In this document: in pieces, positions 1 to 7,419 of the stretch
Layout: every line of letters begins with the position of its first letter
How positions within the stretch are numbered: position 1 is the stretch's first letter
Assembly (NCBI GenBank): GCA_012840535.1
Contig: DULF01000177.1
Location: 1 to 34,046, forward strand
DNA: 34,046 nt
Reading direction: 5' to 3'
DNA from: Clostridiaceae bacterium
Lineage (GTDB): Bacteria > Bacillota > Clostridia > Acetivibrionales > DUMB01
The notes under the pieces: generated by a model
Database searches by the model: none
Told to the model about the DNA's origin: nothing
Seen by the model: the letters and a program-made list of their open reading frames with translations, nothing else
Made by a program: the position numbers and the translations under genes

Positions 1-1
1 C

Positions 2-1063
2 GAACGGTTTAATATAAACTCCCCTAAACAACTTGGGGTTATATTGTTTGAGAAATTAAAGCTTCCAGCTTCAAAGAAAACAAAGACAGGATACTCTACA
101 AATGCAGAAGTACTTGAGCAGCTGTCGTGGCAACACGATATTGTGGCAAAGATTCTGGAATACAGGCAATTGGTAAAGTTAAAATCTACATATGTAGAGG
201 GTTTAATCAACGTTGTGAATCCTTTGACCGGAAGAATACACTCAAGCTTTAACCAGACTGTAACGGTCACCGGAAGAATAAGCAGTACAGAGCCAAACCT
301 TCAGAATATCCCGGTAAAGCTTGAAATGGGCAGAAAAATAAGAAAGGTTTTTATCCCCCAAAATGAGGATTATGTGCTATGTGATGCTGATTATTCGCAA
401 ATTGAGCTGAGGGTGCTTGCCCATATAACCGGTGACGAAAACATGATAGCTGCTTTCAAGAATAATGAAGATATTCACACGAATACCGCATCCAGGGTGT
501 TCGGAATTGAGAAAAATGAGGTTACTCCCTTAATGAGAGCAAAAGCTAAAGCGGTAAATTTCGGTATTGTATACGGCATTGGGGAATTTAGCCTGTCAAA
601 GGATCTTGGGGTTTCAATAAGGGAAGCCAAACGGTATATTGAAGAATACCTCAGCAAGTATCCAAACGTAAGGCAGTATATGCATGATATAGTCGAGCAG
701 GCTAAAGAATATGGATATGTAACAACACTGTTTAACAGGAGGAGGTATTTGCCTGAACTTAAGTCCAGCAACCGCAATATCAGAGCCTTTGGTGAGAGGA
801 TAGCAATGAATACGCCTATACAGGGAAGCGCTGCGGATATCATAAAAATTGCAATGGTGAATGTTTATAAGGAACTGAAGGATAAAAAAATGAAATCACG
901 ATTGATTTCGCAAGTGCATGATGAGTTGATAATTGAAGCGCATGTTGATGAAAAGGAACAAGTTGAGGAAATATTAAAAAAGAACATGGAAAATGCGGCC
1001 TGCCTGAAAGTGCCATTATCTGTTGAGGTTAGGACCGGCAGAAGTTGGTATGATACAAAATGA
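2..1063 (+). CDS. polA: DNA polymerase I, C-terminal polymerase domain (5' truncated by window edge)
   Basis: This is the last 353 codons of family A DNA polymerase I, which fills gaps in DNA repair and Okazaki fragment processing. The frame is open to base 2, and the residues before the track's TTG start (FNINSPKQLG) are typical polymerase sequence, so the gene runs off the left edge. The palm and fingers motifs are all present: motif A DADYSQIELR, the O-helix/motif B stretch from RAKAKAVNFG to IVYGIGEF, and motif C QVHDELIIE. The C-terminus has the normal length. Any 5'-3' or 3'-5' exonuclease domain lies outside the window. coaE follows after about 50 bases on the same strand. Confidence 0.97.
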   Translation, partial: ERFNINSPKQLGVILFEKLKLPASKKTKTGYSTNAEVLEQLSWQHDIVAKILEYRQLVKLKSTYVEGLINVVNPLTGRIHSSFNQTVTVTGRISSTEPNLQNIPVKLEMGRKIRKVFIPQNEDYVLCDADYSQIELRVLAHITGDENMIAAFKNNEDIHTNTASRVFGIEKNEVTPLMRAKAKAVNFGIVYGIGEFSLSKDLGVSIREAKRYIEEYLSKYPNVRQYMHDIVEQAKEYGYVTTLFNRRRYLPELKSSNRNIRAFGERIAMNTPIQGSAADIIKIAMVNVYKELKDKKMKSRLISQVHDELIIEAHVDEKEQVEEILKKNMENAACLKVPLSVEVRTGRSWYDTK

Positions 1064-1114
1064 GGCACGTGAATGGTGAAATGTTAAAAAATATTGTAAG
1101 GGATGGTTCTGTTA

Positions 1115-1714
1115 ATGGTTATTGGTATTACCGGAGGCATTGGAAGCGGAAAAAGCACTGTATCAAAGATACTCAGAGATCTTGGAGCCAAGGTTATTGA
1201 TGCGGATAGAATTTCCAGGGAGGTAACTGCCAAGGGAAAAAAAGCCTATGACGAAATAGTCGACACTTTTGGCAGTGGCGTATTGAATGAAGATGGAGAG
1301 CTTGACAGAAAAAAACTTGCGGATATTGTGTTTAATGACCAGGAAAAGTTAAAGCTTCTTGAAGGAATTGTACATAAGTACGTTATTGAAGAAATTGAAA
1401 AAAGGGTAAATGCAGCAAAAAATGAATGGAGTTCGGATATTATTGTGCTGGATGTGCCTATTCCTGTGAAACGGGGTTTTATTGACCTGGTTGACCAGGT
1501 ATGGGTTGTGACATGCGATATGGAAACAAGGATAAAGCGGATTATGGAAAGAAGCGGCTACACGTATGAAGAAGCTGTCAAGCGCATTAATTCGCAGATG
1601 AAGGAAGACGAATACCTGAAAATTGCAGACGAAGTCCTGGTCAATAACGGGAGTATAGAAGAACTCGAAAACAGTGTTGCAAAATTGTACATAAAAATAC
1701 GAAGTATCAGGTGA
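1115..1714 (+). CDS. coaE: Dephospho-CoA kinase
   Basis: The product phosphorylates the 3'-hydroxyl of dephospho-CoA with ATP, the last step of CoA synthesis, in the cytoplasm. The N-terminus has the P-loop GITGGIGSGKST, followed by DADRISREV and a LDVPIPV segment in the place of the family's DxPLL motif. From ATG 1115 it is 199 aa, the usual size. The track starts four codons earlier at ATG 1103, but the AAGGG at about 1098 is too close to that start, and the family normally begins M-(I/V)-IG-(I/L)-TGG, so 1115 is preferred. The stop overlaps the start of the next gene, which suggests translational coupling. The CoaD gene for the previous pathway step is also in the window, near 25.3 kb. Confidence 0.94.
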   Translation: MVIGITGGIGSGKSTVSKILRDLGAKVIDADRISREVTAKGKKAYDEIVDTFGSGVLNEDGELDRKKLADIVFNDQEKLKLLEGIVHKYVIEEIEKRVNAAKNEWSSDIIVLDVPIPVKRGFIDLVDQVWVVTCDMETRIKRIMERSGYTYEEAVKRINSQMKEDEYLKIADEVLVNNGSIEELENSVAKLYIKIRSIR

Positions 1715-2280
1715 TGTTTTTGTCTAAAAAATACGGCAGAAAAGCAAGGCTTATTGTTACCGTGGCAATAGCCATGTTGTTAATTGTCCTGATTTTGAAC
1801 AACGCGGCAAAAGCTATGTTTCCGTTGAAATATAAAGACGTGGTATATAAGCATGCTGTTGAGTTTAATATTGACCCCTACCTTGTTTTTGCAATTATAA
1901 AAGCGGAAAGCAGTTTTAACCCTAATGCCGTTTCAAGCAAGGGAGCTGTTGGATTAATGCAAATTTCTGAAACAACAGGGAAATGGGGAGCCGAGAATCT
2001 TAACATGGACAACTACTCAGTCAGTGACCTTTACGATCCTGAAATTAATATCAGGATTGGCTGCTGGTATTTAAGCAGGCTAATGAAAGAATTTGACTTT
2101 CAGCTGGATCTTGTAGTAGCAGCCTATAACGGTGGAAGCGGTAATGTTAATGAGTGGCTGAAAAACAGGGATTACAGCAGTTCCGGGGCTAGCCTGGACA
2201 AAATACCCTTCAAGGAAACCGAAAGGTTTTTGAAAAGGGTGAAAAATTACCATGCCATTTATAAGAGGCTTTATGGATAA
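1714..2280 (+). CDS. Membrane-anchored lytic transglycosylase (SLT domain)
   Basis: The predicted 188-aa protein has one N-terminal transmembrane helix (about residues 10-28, VTVAIAMLLIVLIL) and an extracytoplasmic SLT-type goose-lysozyme domain. It should cleave the glycan strands of peptidoglycan to 1,6-anhydro products. The catalytic Glu is in AIIKAESSFNP (E65), followed by the family words GAVGLMQI and AAYNGGSGNV. GTG 1711 and ATG 1714 are adjacent possible starts that overlap the coaE stop, so the gene is probably translated with coaE. The coaE-SLT pairing may reflect a clostridial arrangement. The gene ends five bases from convergent yvyF with no visible terminator between them. Confidence 0.92.
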   Translation: MFLSKKYGRKARLIVTVAIAMLLIVLILNNAAKAMFPLKYKDVVYKHAVEFNIDPYLVFAIIKAESSFNPNAVSSKGAVGLMQISETTGKWGAENLNMDNYSVSDLYDPEINIRIGCWYLSRLMKEFDFQLDLVVAAYNGGSGNVNEWLKNRDYSSSGASLDKIPFKETERFLKRVKNYHAIYKRLYG

Positions 2281-2285
2281 GCCCC

Positions 2286-2681
2286 TTATTTTGTCGGTAT
2301 ATAATTCACTTTTTTCAATAGTTTTCTTGGGGTATTGTTAACATAGAATGTTTGAAAGTCATGAGGATTGCTTTTTTTGCAATTGTCGCACAGGATTCCT
2401 GAGCGTATTGGCTTGCCGCAACTCTCACAACTGAGAAAAAGGTTGTCATCTTCGATGATTTCAAGTCTTTCTTCCCTTAAATAACGTTTAATCTGAGGAA
2501 TTGGAATATGAAGTTTTTCTGATACTTCAAATACTTGAGCGCCTGGGTGAATATAAAGGTATTCTCTTATTTTTTCGAAGTCCTTGTCATCACGAATATA
2601 ACACTCAGGGCATAGTTTTCTGATTCCTGTAACTTCACTAAAGCGACCACACCTGGCACAGACTTCTAGTTTAGCCATCAT
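2286..2681 (-). CDS. yvyF: YvyF-type flagellar operon protein with two zinc ribbons
   Basis: The 131-aa protein matches the layout of Bacillus YvyF (flagellar operon protein family TIGR03826). It has an N-terminal zinc-ribbon pair (C8xxC11, C24xxC27), a central MerR-like helix-turn-helix (about residues 48-73, with EVSEKLHIPIPQIKRYLRE) and a second four-Cys cluster (C85, C88, C98, C101). Its biochemical role is not established; in Bacillus it sits with flgM and late flagellar genes. Here it stands alone, without flgM or other flagellar genes nearby. Two ATGs in tandem (2681 and 2678) follow GAGG; either could start. It has its own promoter-like sequence and lies downstream of aroF on the same strand. 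Confidence 0.85.
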   Translation of the reverse strand: MMAKLEVCARCGRFSEVTGIRKLCPECYIRDDKDFEKIREYLYIHPGAQVFEVSEKLHIPIPQIKRYLREERLEIIEDDNLFLSCESCGKPIRSGILCDNCKKSNPHDFQTFYVNNTPRKLLKKVNYIPTK

Positions 2682-2723
2682 ATCTACCTCAAATATATGT
2701 TAACATACTTATACGCTATATAA

Positions 2724-2752
2724 ATTATACACTTTTAGCGTAAGGATGTTAA
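2724..2752 (-). promoter_or_regulatory. Sigma-A-type promoter for yvyF
   Basis: Reading on the minus strand there is TTAACA, 17 bases, then TATAAT, about 45-70 bases before the yvyF start. The match to the vegetative consensus is strong. No SigD (flagellar) consensus was seen. The promoter lies inside an imperfect inverted repeat (see findings). Confidence 0.65.
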
Positions 2753-2817
2753 TGAACAGGGAGACCTAATTTCAGAGAATTAAGTCCTATTAACATAGGA
2801 ATGTTGTCATAGTGATT

Positions 2818-2841
2818 GTCATGGGGACGGTTCCCCATGAC
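2818..2841. repeat. Perfect 10-bp inverted repeat of the GGGGACGGTTCC family (copy A)
   Basis: The arms GTCATGGGGA and TCCCCATGAC are perfect reverse complements around a CGGT loop. The element lies 12 bases after the aroF stop, in the aroF-yvyF gap. In the aroF direction no T-run follows, so it is not a standard terminator, although the RNA hairpin would be stable. The core resembles elements near 11.06 kb and 32.95-33.05 kb. Confidence 0.8.
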
Positions 2842-2852
2842 ACATGACATAA

Positions 2853-3866
2853 TTACAGCTTTCTTCCCACTGCTTTGGCCACCGGTTCAAGTTCTTTCAT
2901 CAGCTCAGCAAACTTTGAAGGTCTTAAGGATTGAGGTCCGTCGCTTAATGCCGAAGCAGGCTCAGGGTGCACTTCTATAAGAAGCCCGTCTGCTCCTGTG
3001 GCAATCGCCCCTTTTGAAAGCGCTCCTACATATTTCCATATACCTGCGGCGTGGCTGGGGTCTACAATAATAGGAAGATGAGAGAGTTCTTTTACCACAG
3101 GTATGGCACTCATATCTATCGTATTCCTTGTGGATGTTTCATAGGTCCTTATACCCCGTTCACAGAGAATCACATTGGGATTTCCGGCAGCTAGTATATA
3201 TTCGGCAGCCATAAGCCATTCTTCAATTGTTGCTGCAAGTCCTCTTTTAAGGAGAACCGGTTTTCCTGACGTGCCGGCTTCTTGAAGGAGACGGAAATTC
3301 TGCATGTTTCTGGCTCCAATTTGTATAATATCCGTATATTCGGTTACAAGTTCAACATCACGCGTATCAACTACTTCGGTTACGATTTTCAGTCCTGTGG
3401 CTTCACGCGCAGTGGCCATGATTTTAAGCCCTTCTTCTTCGAGGCCTTGGAATGAATATGGAGATGTCCTGGGTTTGAAGGCTCCGCCGCGAAGCACTTT
3501 TGCGCCAGCCTCTTTTACTTTCATTGCAGTCTCCATAAACATTTCTTCATTTTCTATAGCGCATGGACCGGCAAAAACAATAATTTCCTCTCCACCTATT
3601 TTTACATCCCCTATTTCAACTATTGTAGGAGTTTGTTTAAGTTCGCGGCCCGCCAGCTTATAAGGCTTCATAATAGGCACAATGGTTTCAACACCGGGCA
3701 TCATGAGTATGGTTTGAGAGTTAAGCATCCGCTTATCGCCGATTGCTCCAATAACCGTTTTCACCTGCCCGAATATTGGATGAGTCTTAAATCCCTGATC
3801 CTGAAGCTTTTTTTGCACATTTTCTATTTGTTCACTGGTAGCGTTTTTACTCATTACAACAATCAT
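2853..3866 (-). CDS. aroF: 3-deoxy-7-phosphoheptulonate synthase (DAHP synthase, type I-beta)
   Basis: The enzyme condenses phosphoenolpyruvate and erythrose 4-phosphate, the first step of the shikimate pathway. The 337-aa protein has the N-terminal ferredoxin-like regulatory domain (about residues 1-70) and a TIM barrel. Barrel motifs include [50 protein letters not shown] and DPSHAAG. The track starts 26 codons upstream at 3944. The start at 3866 is preferred because [10 protein letters not shown] is the family N-terminus and a run of six G lies about 8 bases before it. The upstream leader carries a T-box with a Phe specifier, so expression should rise when tRNA-Phe is uncharged. Confidence 0.96.
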   Translation of the reverse strand: MIVVMSKNATSEQIENVQKKLQDQGFKTHPIFGQVKTVIGAIGDKRMLNSQTILMMPGVETIVPIMKPYKLAGRELKQTPTIVEIGDVKIGGEEIIVFAGPCAIENEEMFMETAMKVKEAGAKVLRGGAFKPRTSPYSFQGLEEEGLKIMATAREATGLKIVTEVVDTRDVELVTEYTDIIQIGARNMQNFRLLQEAGTSGKPVLLKRGLAATIEEWLMAAEYILAAGNPNVILCERGIRTYETSTRNTIDMSAIPVVKELSHLPIIVDPSHAAGIWKYVGALSKGAIATGADGLLIEVHPEPASALSDGPQSLRPSKFAELMKELEPVAKAVGRKL

Positions 3867-3979
3867 ACACGAAACCCCCCTTTTTTTAACTTTAATAATC
3901 TTTATCTTATTGAATGCGGCAAGGTCCTGCCCGCCACATATCACCTGTTATCCCTTATCTCAAACCTTGTTCTTTTTAT

Positions 3980-4198
3980 CTCATACCTGCCGTAATGCAC
4001 TTCCAAACCTCTGACCTCCAATTTACCATAAGGTTTTCACCTTACCTCATGATGTAATGCACCTCTAACCTCCAACTTCCAAATTGCCATAAGACCTACC
4101 CACCGTAAAGCCTACCCGCAGGTCTGACCCTCATCCCTTTACCTCTCACCACTTACCTCGTACCCGCCGTAAGGCTTACCTCGTACCTGCCGTAAGGT
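3980..4198. repeat. Degenerate G/T-rich heptad repeat tract in the aroF leader
   Basis: Between the T-box terminator and aroF the minus strand is built from variants of a 7-base word close to GTNNGAG (plus strand CTCNNAC), for example GTACGAG, GTGAGAG, GTAAAGG, GATGAGG and GTCAGAC, interrupted by CTTACGGC-like words. No plausible gene lies here; the short track ORFs that touch the region are unsupported. A similar heptad run lies downstream of ychF at 5321-5369. Confidence 0.75.
4152..4197. repeat. Tandem 23-bp direct repeat (two copies)
   Basis: Positions 4152-4174 and 4175-4197 are two adjacent 23-bp units differing at one base (CCCG versus CCTG). Each begins CTTACCTCGTACC and ends GCCGTAAGG. 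The junction makes a GTAAGGCTTAC palindrome. This is the most regular part of the heptad tract and abuts the T-box terminator. Confidence 0.88.
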
Positions 4199-4199
4199 G

Positions 4200-4231
4200 C
4201 AAAAATCCTCGCCCCATTATGGGACGAGGAT
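4200..4231 (-). terminator. T-box intrinsic terminator
   Basis: On the minus strand an 11-bp stem with one G-U pair (ATCCTCGTCCC pairs with GGGGCGAGGAT, loop ATAAT) is followed by TTTTT. Its 5' arm lies immediately downstream of the T-box core, as expected for the alternative to the antiterminator. Confidence 0.92.
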
Positions 4232-4470
4232 TGTATATTCCACGCGGTACCACCCAAATTGACTTAAACAAGTCCACCTCATTAAATGTACAGGGAAAAC
4301 CCGATACATCCTTTCTTTTAACGGTGAAAGCTCCGGTATTGCCTACTAACATTATGTTTCAGCAAACAGCTCAAAGGAGAACTTCAATTATTCTATCCTG
4401 CCAGGCTTCCACCGTCCCCGGCTCGCTTTGAGGACTCAAATAACCTACTTTTCCTTATCATCGCATTAGC
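4200..4470 (-). promoter_or_regulatory. T-box riboswitch leader, tRNA-Phe specifier (UUC), controlling aroF
   Basis: On the minus strand the conserved T-box core GGGTGGTACCGCG is at 4255-4243, followed by a terminator stem. Stem I shows the AGTA loop-E strand near 4450 and the distal AGCGAGCCGGGGACGGTG region. The specifier side reads GAA-G-TTC-TCCT-TTGAGC, which aligns with the known glyQS layout GAA-A-GGC-AUUC-UUGAGC. This places the specifier triplet UUC (Phe) at 4381-4379. Binding of uncharged tRNA-Phe should favour the antiterminator and allow read-through to aroF. The specifier is inferred by alignment to the general T-box layout and not from a covariance search. Confidence 0.92.
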
Positions 4471-4490
4471 CAGTTTTTAGTTTATTAAAA

Positions 4491-4520
4491 ATACTACCAT
4501 AAGACATTCTTATATGTCAA
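4491..4520 (-). promoter_or_regulatory. Sigma-A promoter of the T-box/aroF transcript
   Basis: A perfect -35 TTGACA, an 18-base spacer and TAGTAT are read on the minus strand. This puts the transcription start near 4484, just before stem I of the T-box. It diverges from the cheW promoter. Confidence 0.8.
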
Positions 4521-4583
4521 CATGCAATTTTTATTAACCATATCACAAAAATTTCAGTGTGATAATTTAAAAATATTCTTTTT

Positions 4584-4612
4584 TTGCAAACTATAAGGAT
4601 ATATGATATTAT
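4584..4612 (+). promoter_or_regulatory. Sigma-A promoter for cheW
   Basis: TTGCAA, 17 bases, TATTAT, with a TGn extended -10. The start would be near 4619, leaving a 5' UTR of about 90 bases before the cheW ATG. Confidence 0.6.
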
Positions 4613-4709
4613 TATAATATTATTATGCTGTAAAATTATTGAATTAAATGTTTTTTTTATTGTATGCTTCATAGGAATAGTTACTGACATTTACAGGGGG
4701 TACTGTGAG

Positions 4710-5177
4710 ATGAATGAAATACATATTGTTACATTTCAGCTCAACAATCTGGTATTTGGTGCTGAAGCTTTGCAGGTTAAGGAAATAAAGAAATATAAGG
4801 ATGTTGCTAGTCTTCCGGAAATGCCTGAGTATATTCATGGAATAATAAATCTTAGAGGTATTGAAGTACCAGTAGTAAACCTTAACGAGAAATTCAAGCT
4901 TGGTGTATCTGAAATCAACAAAAAGACGAAAATATTGATTACTCAGGTAGAAGACATGCATATTGGATTTGCAGTGAACGATGTTTATGAAATTTTGAAA
5001 TTCACTGAGGAAGAAATTGATTCAGTGCCCAGGGGATTACTCGACAAGTCAAACTCCTATTTGAAATATATAGCCAAAAGAGGAGAAAAGCTGATTTCAG
5101 TGGTGGATCTGTCGAAAGTTTTGGATGACAGGGAAGTAAGTGAAATTACACAATTAATAGAACAAAAAACGGCCTGA
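4710..5177 (+). CDS. Stand-alone CheW-like adaptor protein
   Basis: The 155-aa protein is a single CheW-like beta-barrel domain, which normally couples chemoreceptors to the CheA kinase. The sequence from IVTFQLNNLVFGAEALQVKEI, through MPEYIHGIINLRG and VPVVNLNEKF, to LISVVDLSKVL follows the family pattern. ATG 4710 is preferred over the track's 4584 because an AGGGGG site lies 9 bases upstream, the family N-terminus begins here, and the track start lies inside the promoter. No CheA, receptor or flagellar gene is adjacent. It could serve a non-local chemotaxis array, so I give no symbol. The stop codon lies inside the terminator hairpin. Confidence 0.88.
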   Translation: MNEIHIVTFQLNNLVFGAEALQVKEIKKYKDVASLPEMPEYIHGIINLRGIEVPVVNLNEKFKLGVSEINKKTKILITQVEDMHIGFAVNDVYEILKFTEEEIDSVPRGLLDKSNSYLKYIAKRGEKLISVVDLSKVLDDREVSEITQLIEQKTA

Positions 5178-5196
5178 ACAGGCCATTTTTGTTTTG
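5171..5196 (+). terminator. Intrinsic terminator of cheW, overlapping the stop codon
   Basis: The 6-bp stem GGCCTG/CAGGCC with an AA loop is followed by ATTTTTGTTTTG and preceded by a run of A. The TGA stop (5175-5177) is in the stem. Confidence 0.85.
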
Positions 5197-5320
5197 TGCC
5201 GCAAATAATAATGCGGGCAGCAAGATGGCGCTCCTGCAAATACCGGAAGCCTGCAGGGGAGACAAGTGGTCTCCGGTTTTACCCCTATAATTTATGCGCG
5301 CGGCTAAATGTCGCCCCTGT

Positions 5321-5369
5321 TTCTAACTTCCAGCCTCTCACCTCGTACCCTTTACCTCTGACCCGACCG
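5321..5369. repeat. Six-unit heptad repeat downstream of ychF
   Basis: The plus strand divides cleanly into 7-base units: TTCTAAC, TTCCAGC, CTCTCAC, CTCGTAC, CCTTTAC, CTCTGAC, then the weaker CCGACCG. The same words occur in the aroF leader tract. It ends five bases from the ychF stop, so it would be in that gene's 3' UTR (sense strand GTNNGAG). The rest of the 5197-5373 gap holds one small inverted repeat, GGAGAC/GTCTCC at 5258-5274, and no gene that I can support. Confidence 0.75.
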
Positions 5370-5373
5370 AAGG

Positions 5374-6471
5374 TCATACATTAAACCTGAAAAGAGCTAC
5401 GTCTCCATCTTTCATTATGTAATCCCTGCCTTCAGAACGGACCAGGCCTTTTTCCCGCGCTGCATTATACGAACCACAACTGACCAGGTCATCATATGAG
5501 ACAATTTCAGCACGTATGAACCCTTTTTCAAAATCGCTGTGGATTTTCCCGGCTGCCTGCGGAGCTTTTGTTCCTTTTTTTATTGTCCATGCTCTGACTT
5601 CCTTTGGACCTGCAGTCAGGAAGCTGATTAAGCCTAAAAGCCTGTAACTTGCTTTTATTAACCGATCCAAGCCGGACTCATCAAGTCCAAGTTCATTTAA
5701 AAACACTTTCTTTTCCTCATCATCCAACTGGGCAATTTCTTCTTCAATTTTGGCACATATAACCATTACTTCTGATCCTTCGCTTTTTGCAATATTTTCA
5801 AGTTCTTTAACAAATTTGTTGTTTTGATATGACTGCATGTCCTCCTCAGAGATATTTGCAGCATACAATACAGGTTTTGAAGTAAGAAGAAACAATTGGT
5901 GGTCGATGATTTGCTTCTCTTCGTCCGTGAGTTTTAAAGCCCTTACAGGGATGCCTTTTTCAAGGTTTTCTTTTAGCATTTCAAAAAACTCAAGTTCTAT
6001 CTGGTACTTTTTATCACCTGATTTCAGCATCTTACGGGTTCTGTCAATTCGTTTTTCAAGCATTTCCAGATCAGCAAATATTAACTCAAGGTTAATTGTT
6101 TCAACATCCCTTTTTGGGTCTATTGACCCGTCTACATGAACAATATTGTTATCCTCAAAACAGCGCACAACATGAACAATTGCATCTACTTCACGGATGT
6201 GGGAAAGAAATTTATTTCCCAAACCCTCGCCTCTGCTGGCGCCTTTTACAAGCCCTGCAATGTCTACAAATTCTATGGTGGTGGGTGTAACTTTCTCAGG
6301 GTTATACATTTGGGCAAGTACATTAAGCCTTTCATCAGGCACGGGCACTATGCCCACATTGGGTTCTATTGTGCAGAACGGGTAATTGGCGCATTCCGCT
6401 CCGGCTTTTGTTATTGCGTTAAATAACGTACTTTTTCCTACATTTGGTAGTCCTACTATGCCAAGTTTCAT
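5374..6471 (-). CDS. ychF: Obg-family ATPase YchF
   Basis: The 365-aa protein is a full-length YchF, a P-loop NTPase of the Obg family that prefers ATP and associates with ribosomes. The N-terminus has the G1 motif GLPNVGKST. The segment running from DIAGLVKGAS to GEGLGNKFL matches G3 and the family signature. The G4 region, AANISEED, lacks the GTPase NKxD, which fits the known ATP preference. A coiled-coil insert (residues about 130-175) and a C-terminal TGS domain (about 280-363) complete it. The start follows AGGAAG. It lies 41 bases downstream of the HAD gene on the same strand and may be cotranscribed. Confidence 0.97.
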   Translation of the reverse strand: MKLGIVGLPNVGKSTLFNAITKAGAECANYPFCTIEPNVGIVPVPDERLNVLAQMYNPEKVTPTTIEFVDIAGLVKGASRGEGLGNKFLSHIREVDAIVHVVRCFEDNNIVHVDGSIDPKRDVETINLELIFADLEMLEKRIDRTRKMLKSGDKKYQIELEFFEMLKENLEKGIPVRALKLTDEEKQIIDHQLFLLTSKPVLYAANISEEDMQSYQNNKFVKELENIAKSEGSEVMVICAKIEEEIAQLDDEEKKVFLNELGLDESGLDRLIKASYRLLGLISFLTAGPKEVRAWTIKKGTKAPQAAGKIHSDFEKGFIRAEIVSYDDLVSCGSYNAAREKGLVRSEGRDYIMKDGDVALFRFNV

Positions 6472-6512
6472 TAAATCATCTTCCTTCTTAATTATATGAT
6501 TAACTAAGTATA

Positions 6513-7172
6513 TCAGTATATATTATCAATTTTTTTCAATATTGTATATATGTCGACGGTATTACTGACTATAAAATCAGGGTTTTCTCTGCGCAAAACC
6601 TCTTCAGGGAAGGAGGAAGTAACGGCAATGCATTTCATTCCGGCGCTTTTTGCAGCCTTTATGCCGTTTAACGCATCCTCGACAACTATACAATCAGAAG
6701 GATTTACCTCCATTAGTTTTGCAGCTGTCAGAAAAATTTCAGGATTCGGTTTTTTGTTCACGACAATTTCTCCATACACTATGGCAGAAAATATATCCTT
6801 GGAAATTCCAGCAACCTTCAGATTTGCATCAACTTTAACCTTATCCGCGCTGCTTGCAATTGCCAGTTTGTATCCCTTGTCCTTCAGCTTGTACAACATC
6901 TGGGTTACGCCTTCGTAGATTTTTAATTTTGAATCGACTATTTCAAGGTAAATCTCATAAACCCGCTTTTTCATTTCAGGCTTATAAGTCAGCCCGTGTT
7001 TTTCGGCAACACCGCCGATAAACCTGTCCTCTCCGGCTCCAACAAAGGGTAAAAAATCTTCCGGAGAGGCCTTAACTCCATATTCAGAAAGACCTCTGAT
7101 TGAAGCCTCCAGAATAACGGGTTCGGAATCCACCAGTACTCCATCCATATCAAAAATTAAAGAGTATTTCAT
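6513..7172 (-). CDS. HAD-superfamily phosphatase / beta-phosphoglucomutase-like protein
   Basis: The 219-aa protein has the four HAD motifs of subfamily IA with a helical cap: motif I FDMDGVLVDSEP, motif II IASSAD, the motif III Lys in VNKKPNPEIF, and motif IV VVEDALNGIKAAKSAG. It should be a cytoplasmic Mg-dependent phosphotransferase acting on a small sugar phosphate. Substrate cannot be read from the sequence; beta-phosphoglucomutase and phosphoglycolate-type phosphatases share these motifs. GGGG lies 7-8 bases before the ATG. ychF follows on the same strand. No sugar gene is immediately adjacent to narrow the substrate. Confidence 0.88.
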   Translation of the reverse strand: MKYSLIFDMDGVLVDSEPVILEASIRGLSEYGVKASPEDFLPFVGAGEDRFIGGVAEKHGLTYKPEMKKRVYEIYLEIVDSKLKIYEGVTQMLYKLKDKGYKLAIASSADKVKVDANLKVAGISKDIFSAIVYGEIVVNKKPNPEIFLTAAKLMEVNPSDCIVVEDALNGIKAAKSAGMKCIAVTSSFPEEVLRRENPDFIVSNTVDIYTILKKIDNIY

Positions 7173-7294
7173 ATTCTTCCCCTTTCACAATAAAAATAAT
7201 TGAATACCTTTAAAATTTATCTATAGACATGGTACTATAATTGATCTGTTTTTTCAATTAATTAATGGCGCAGGCCTGATAATTGAAATGTTGT

Positions 7295-7322
7295 TTAATT
7301 AATAAATGGGTTGTGGTAGAAT
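7295..7322 (+). promoter_or_regulatory. Possible promoter for the response regulator operon
   Basis: TTAATT, 16 bases, TAGAAT with a TGn extended -10, about 95 bases before the response regulator start. The match is moderate and other AT-rich pairs exist in this gap (7173-7419), so it is tentative. Confidence 0.35.
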
Positions 7323-7419
7323 TATTAAAAAGCCATGTTTTTTTAAGTGATTTTAAATCTTTTAACAGGATTGACGAGTTGTTATAGATAATACATATAA
7401 ATGAGGATGGTGAGATGAT

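Noticed and set aside
3980-4198. Possible CRISPR array
   Set aside because: Repeats are 7 bp or 23 bp in direct tandem with no unique spacers and no cas genes nearby.
4405-4425. GGGGACGGTGG on the minus strand, similar to the dispersed repeat core
   Set aside because: It is the distal stem I region of the T-box, which normally has this sequence, so it is not counted as a repeat copy.
4219-4431. 70-aa plus-strand ORF in the aroF leader
   Set aside because: It lies within the T-box leader on the opposite strand and is explained by that RNA structure.
5196-5384. 62-aa plus-strand ORF after cheW
   Set aside because: It runs through the heptad repeat and into the ychF end, with no ribosome site or family likeness.
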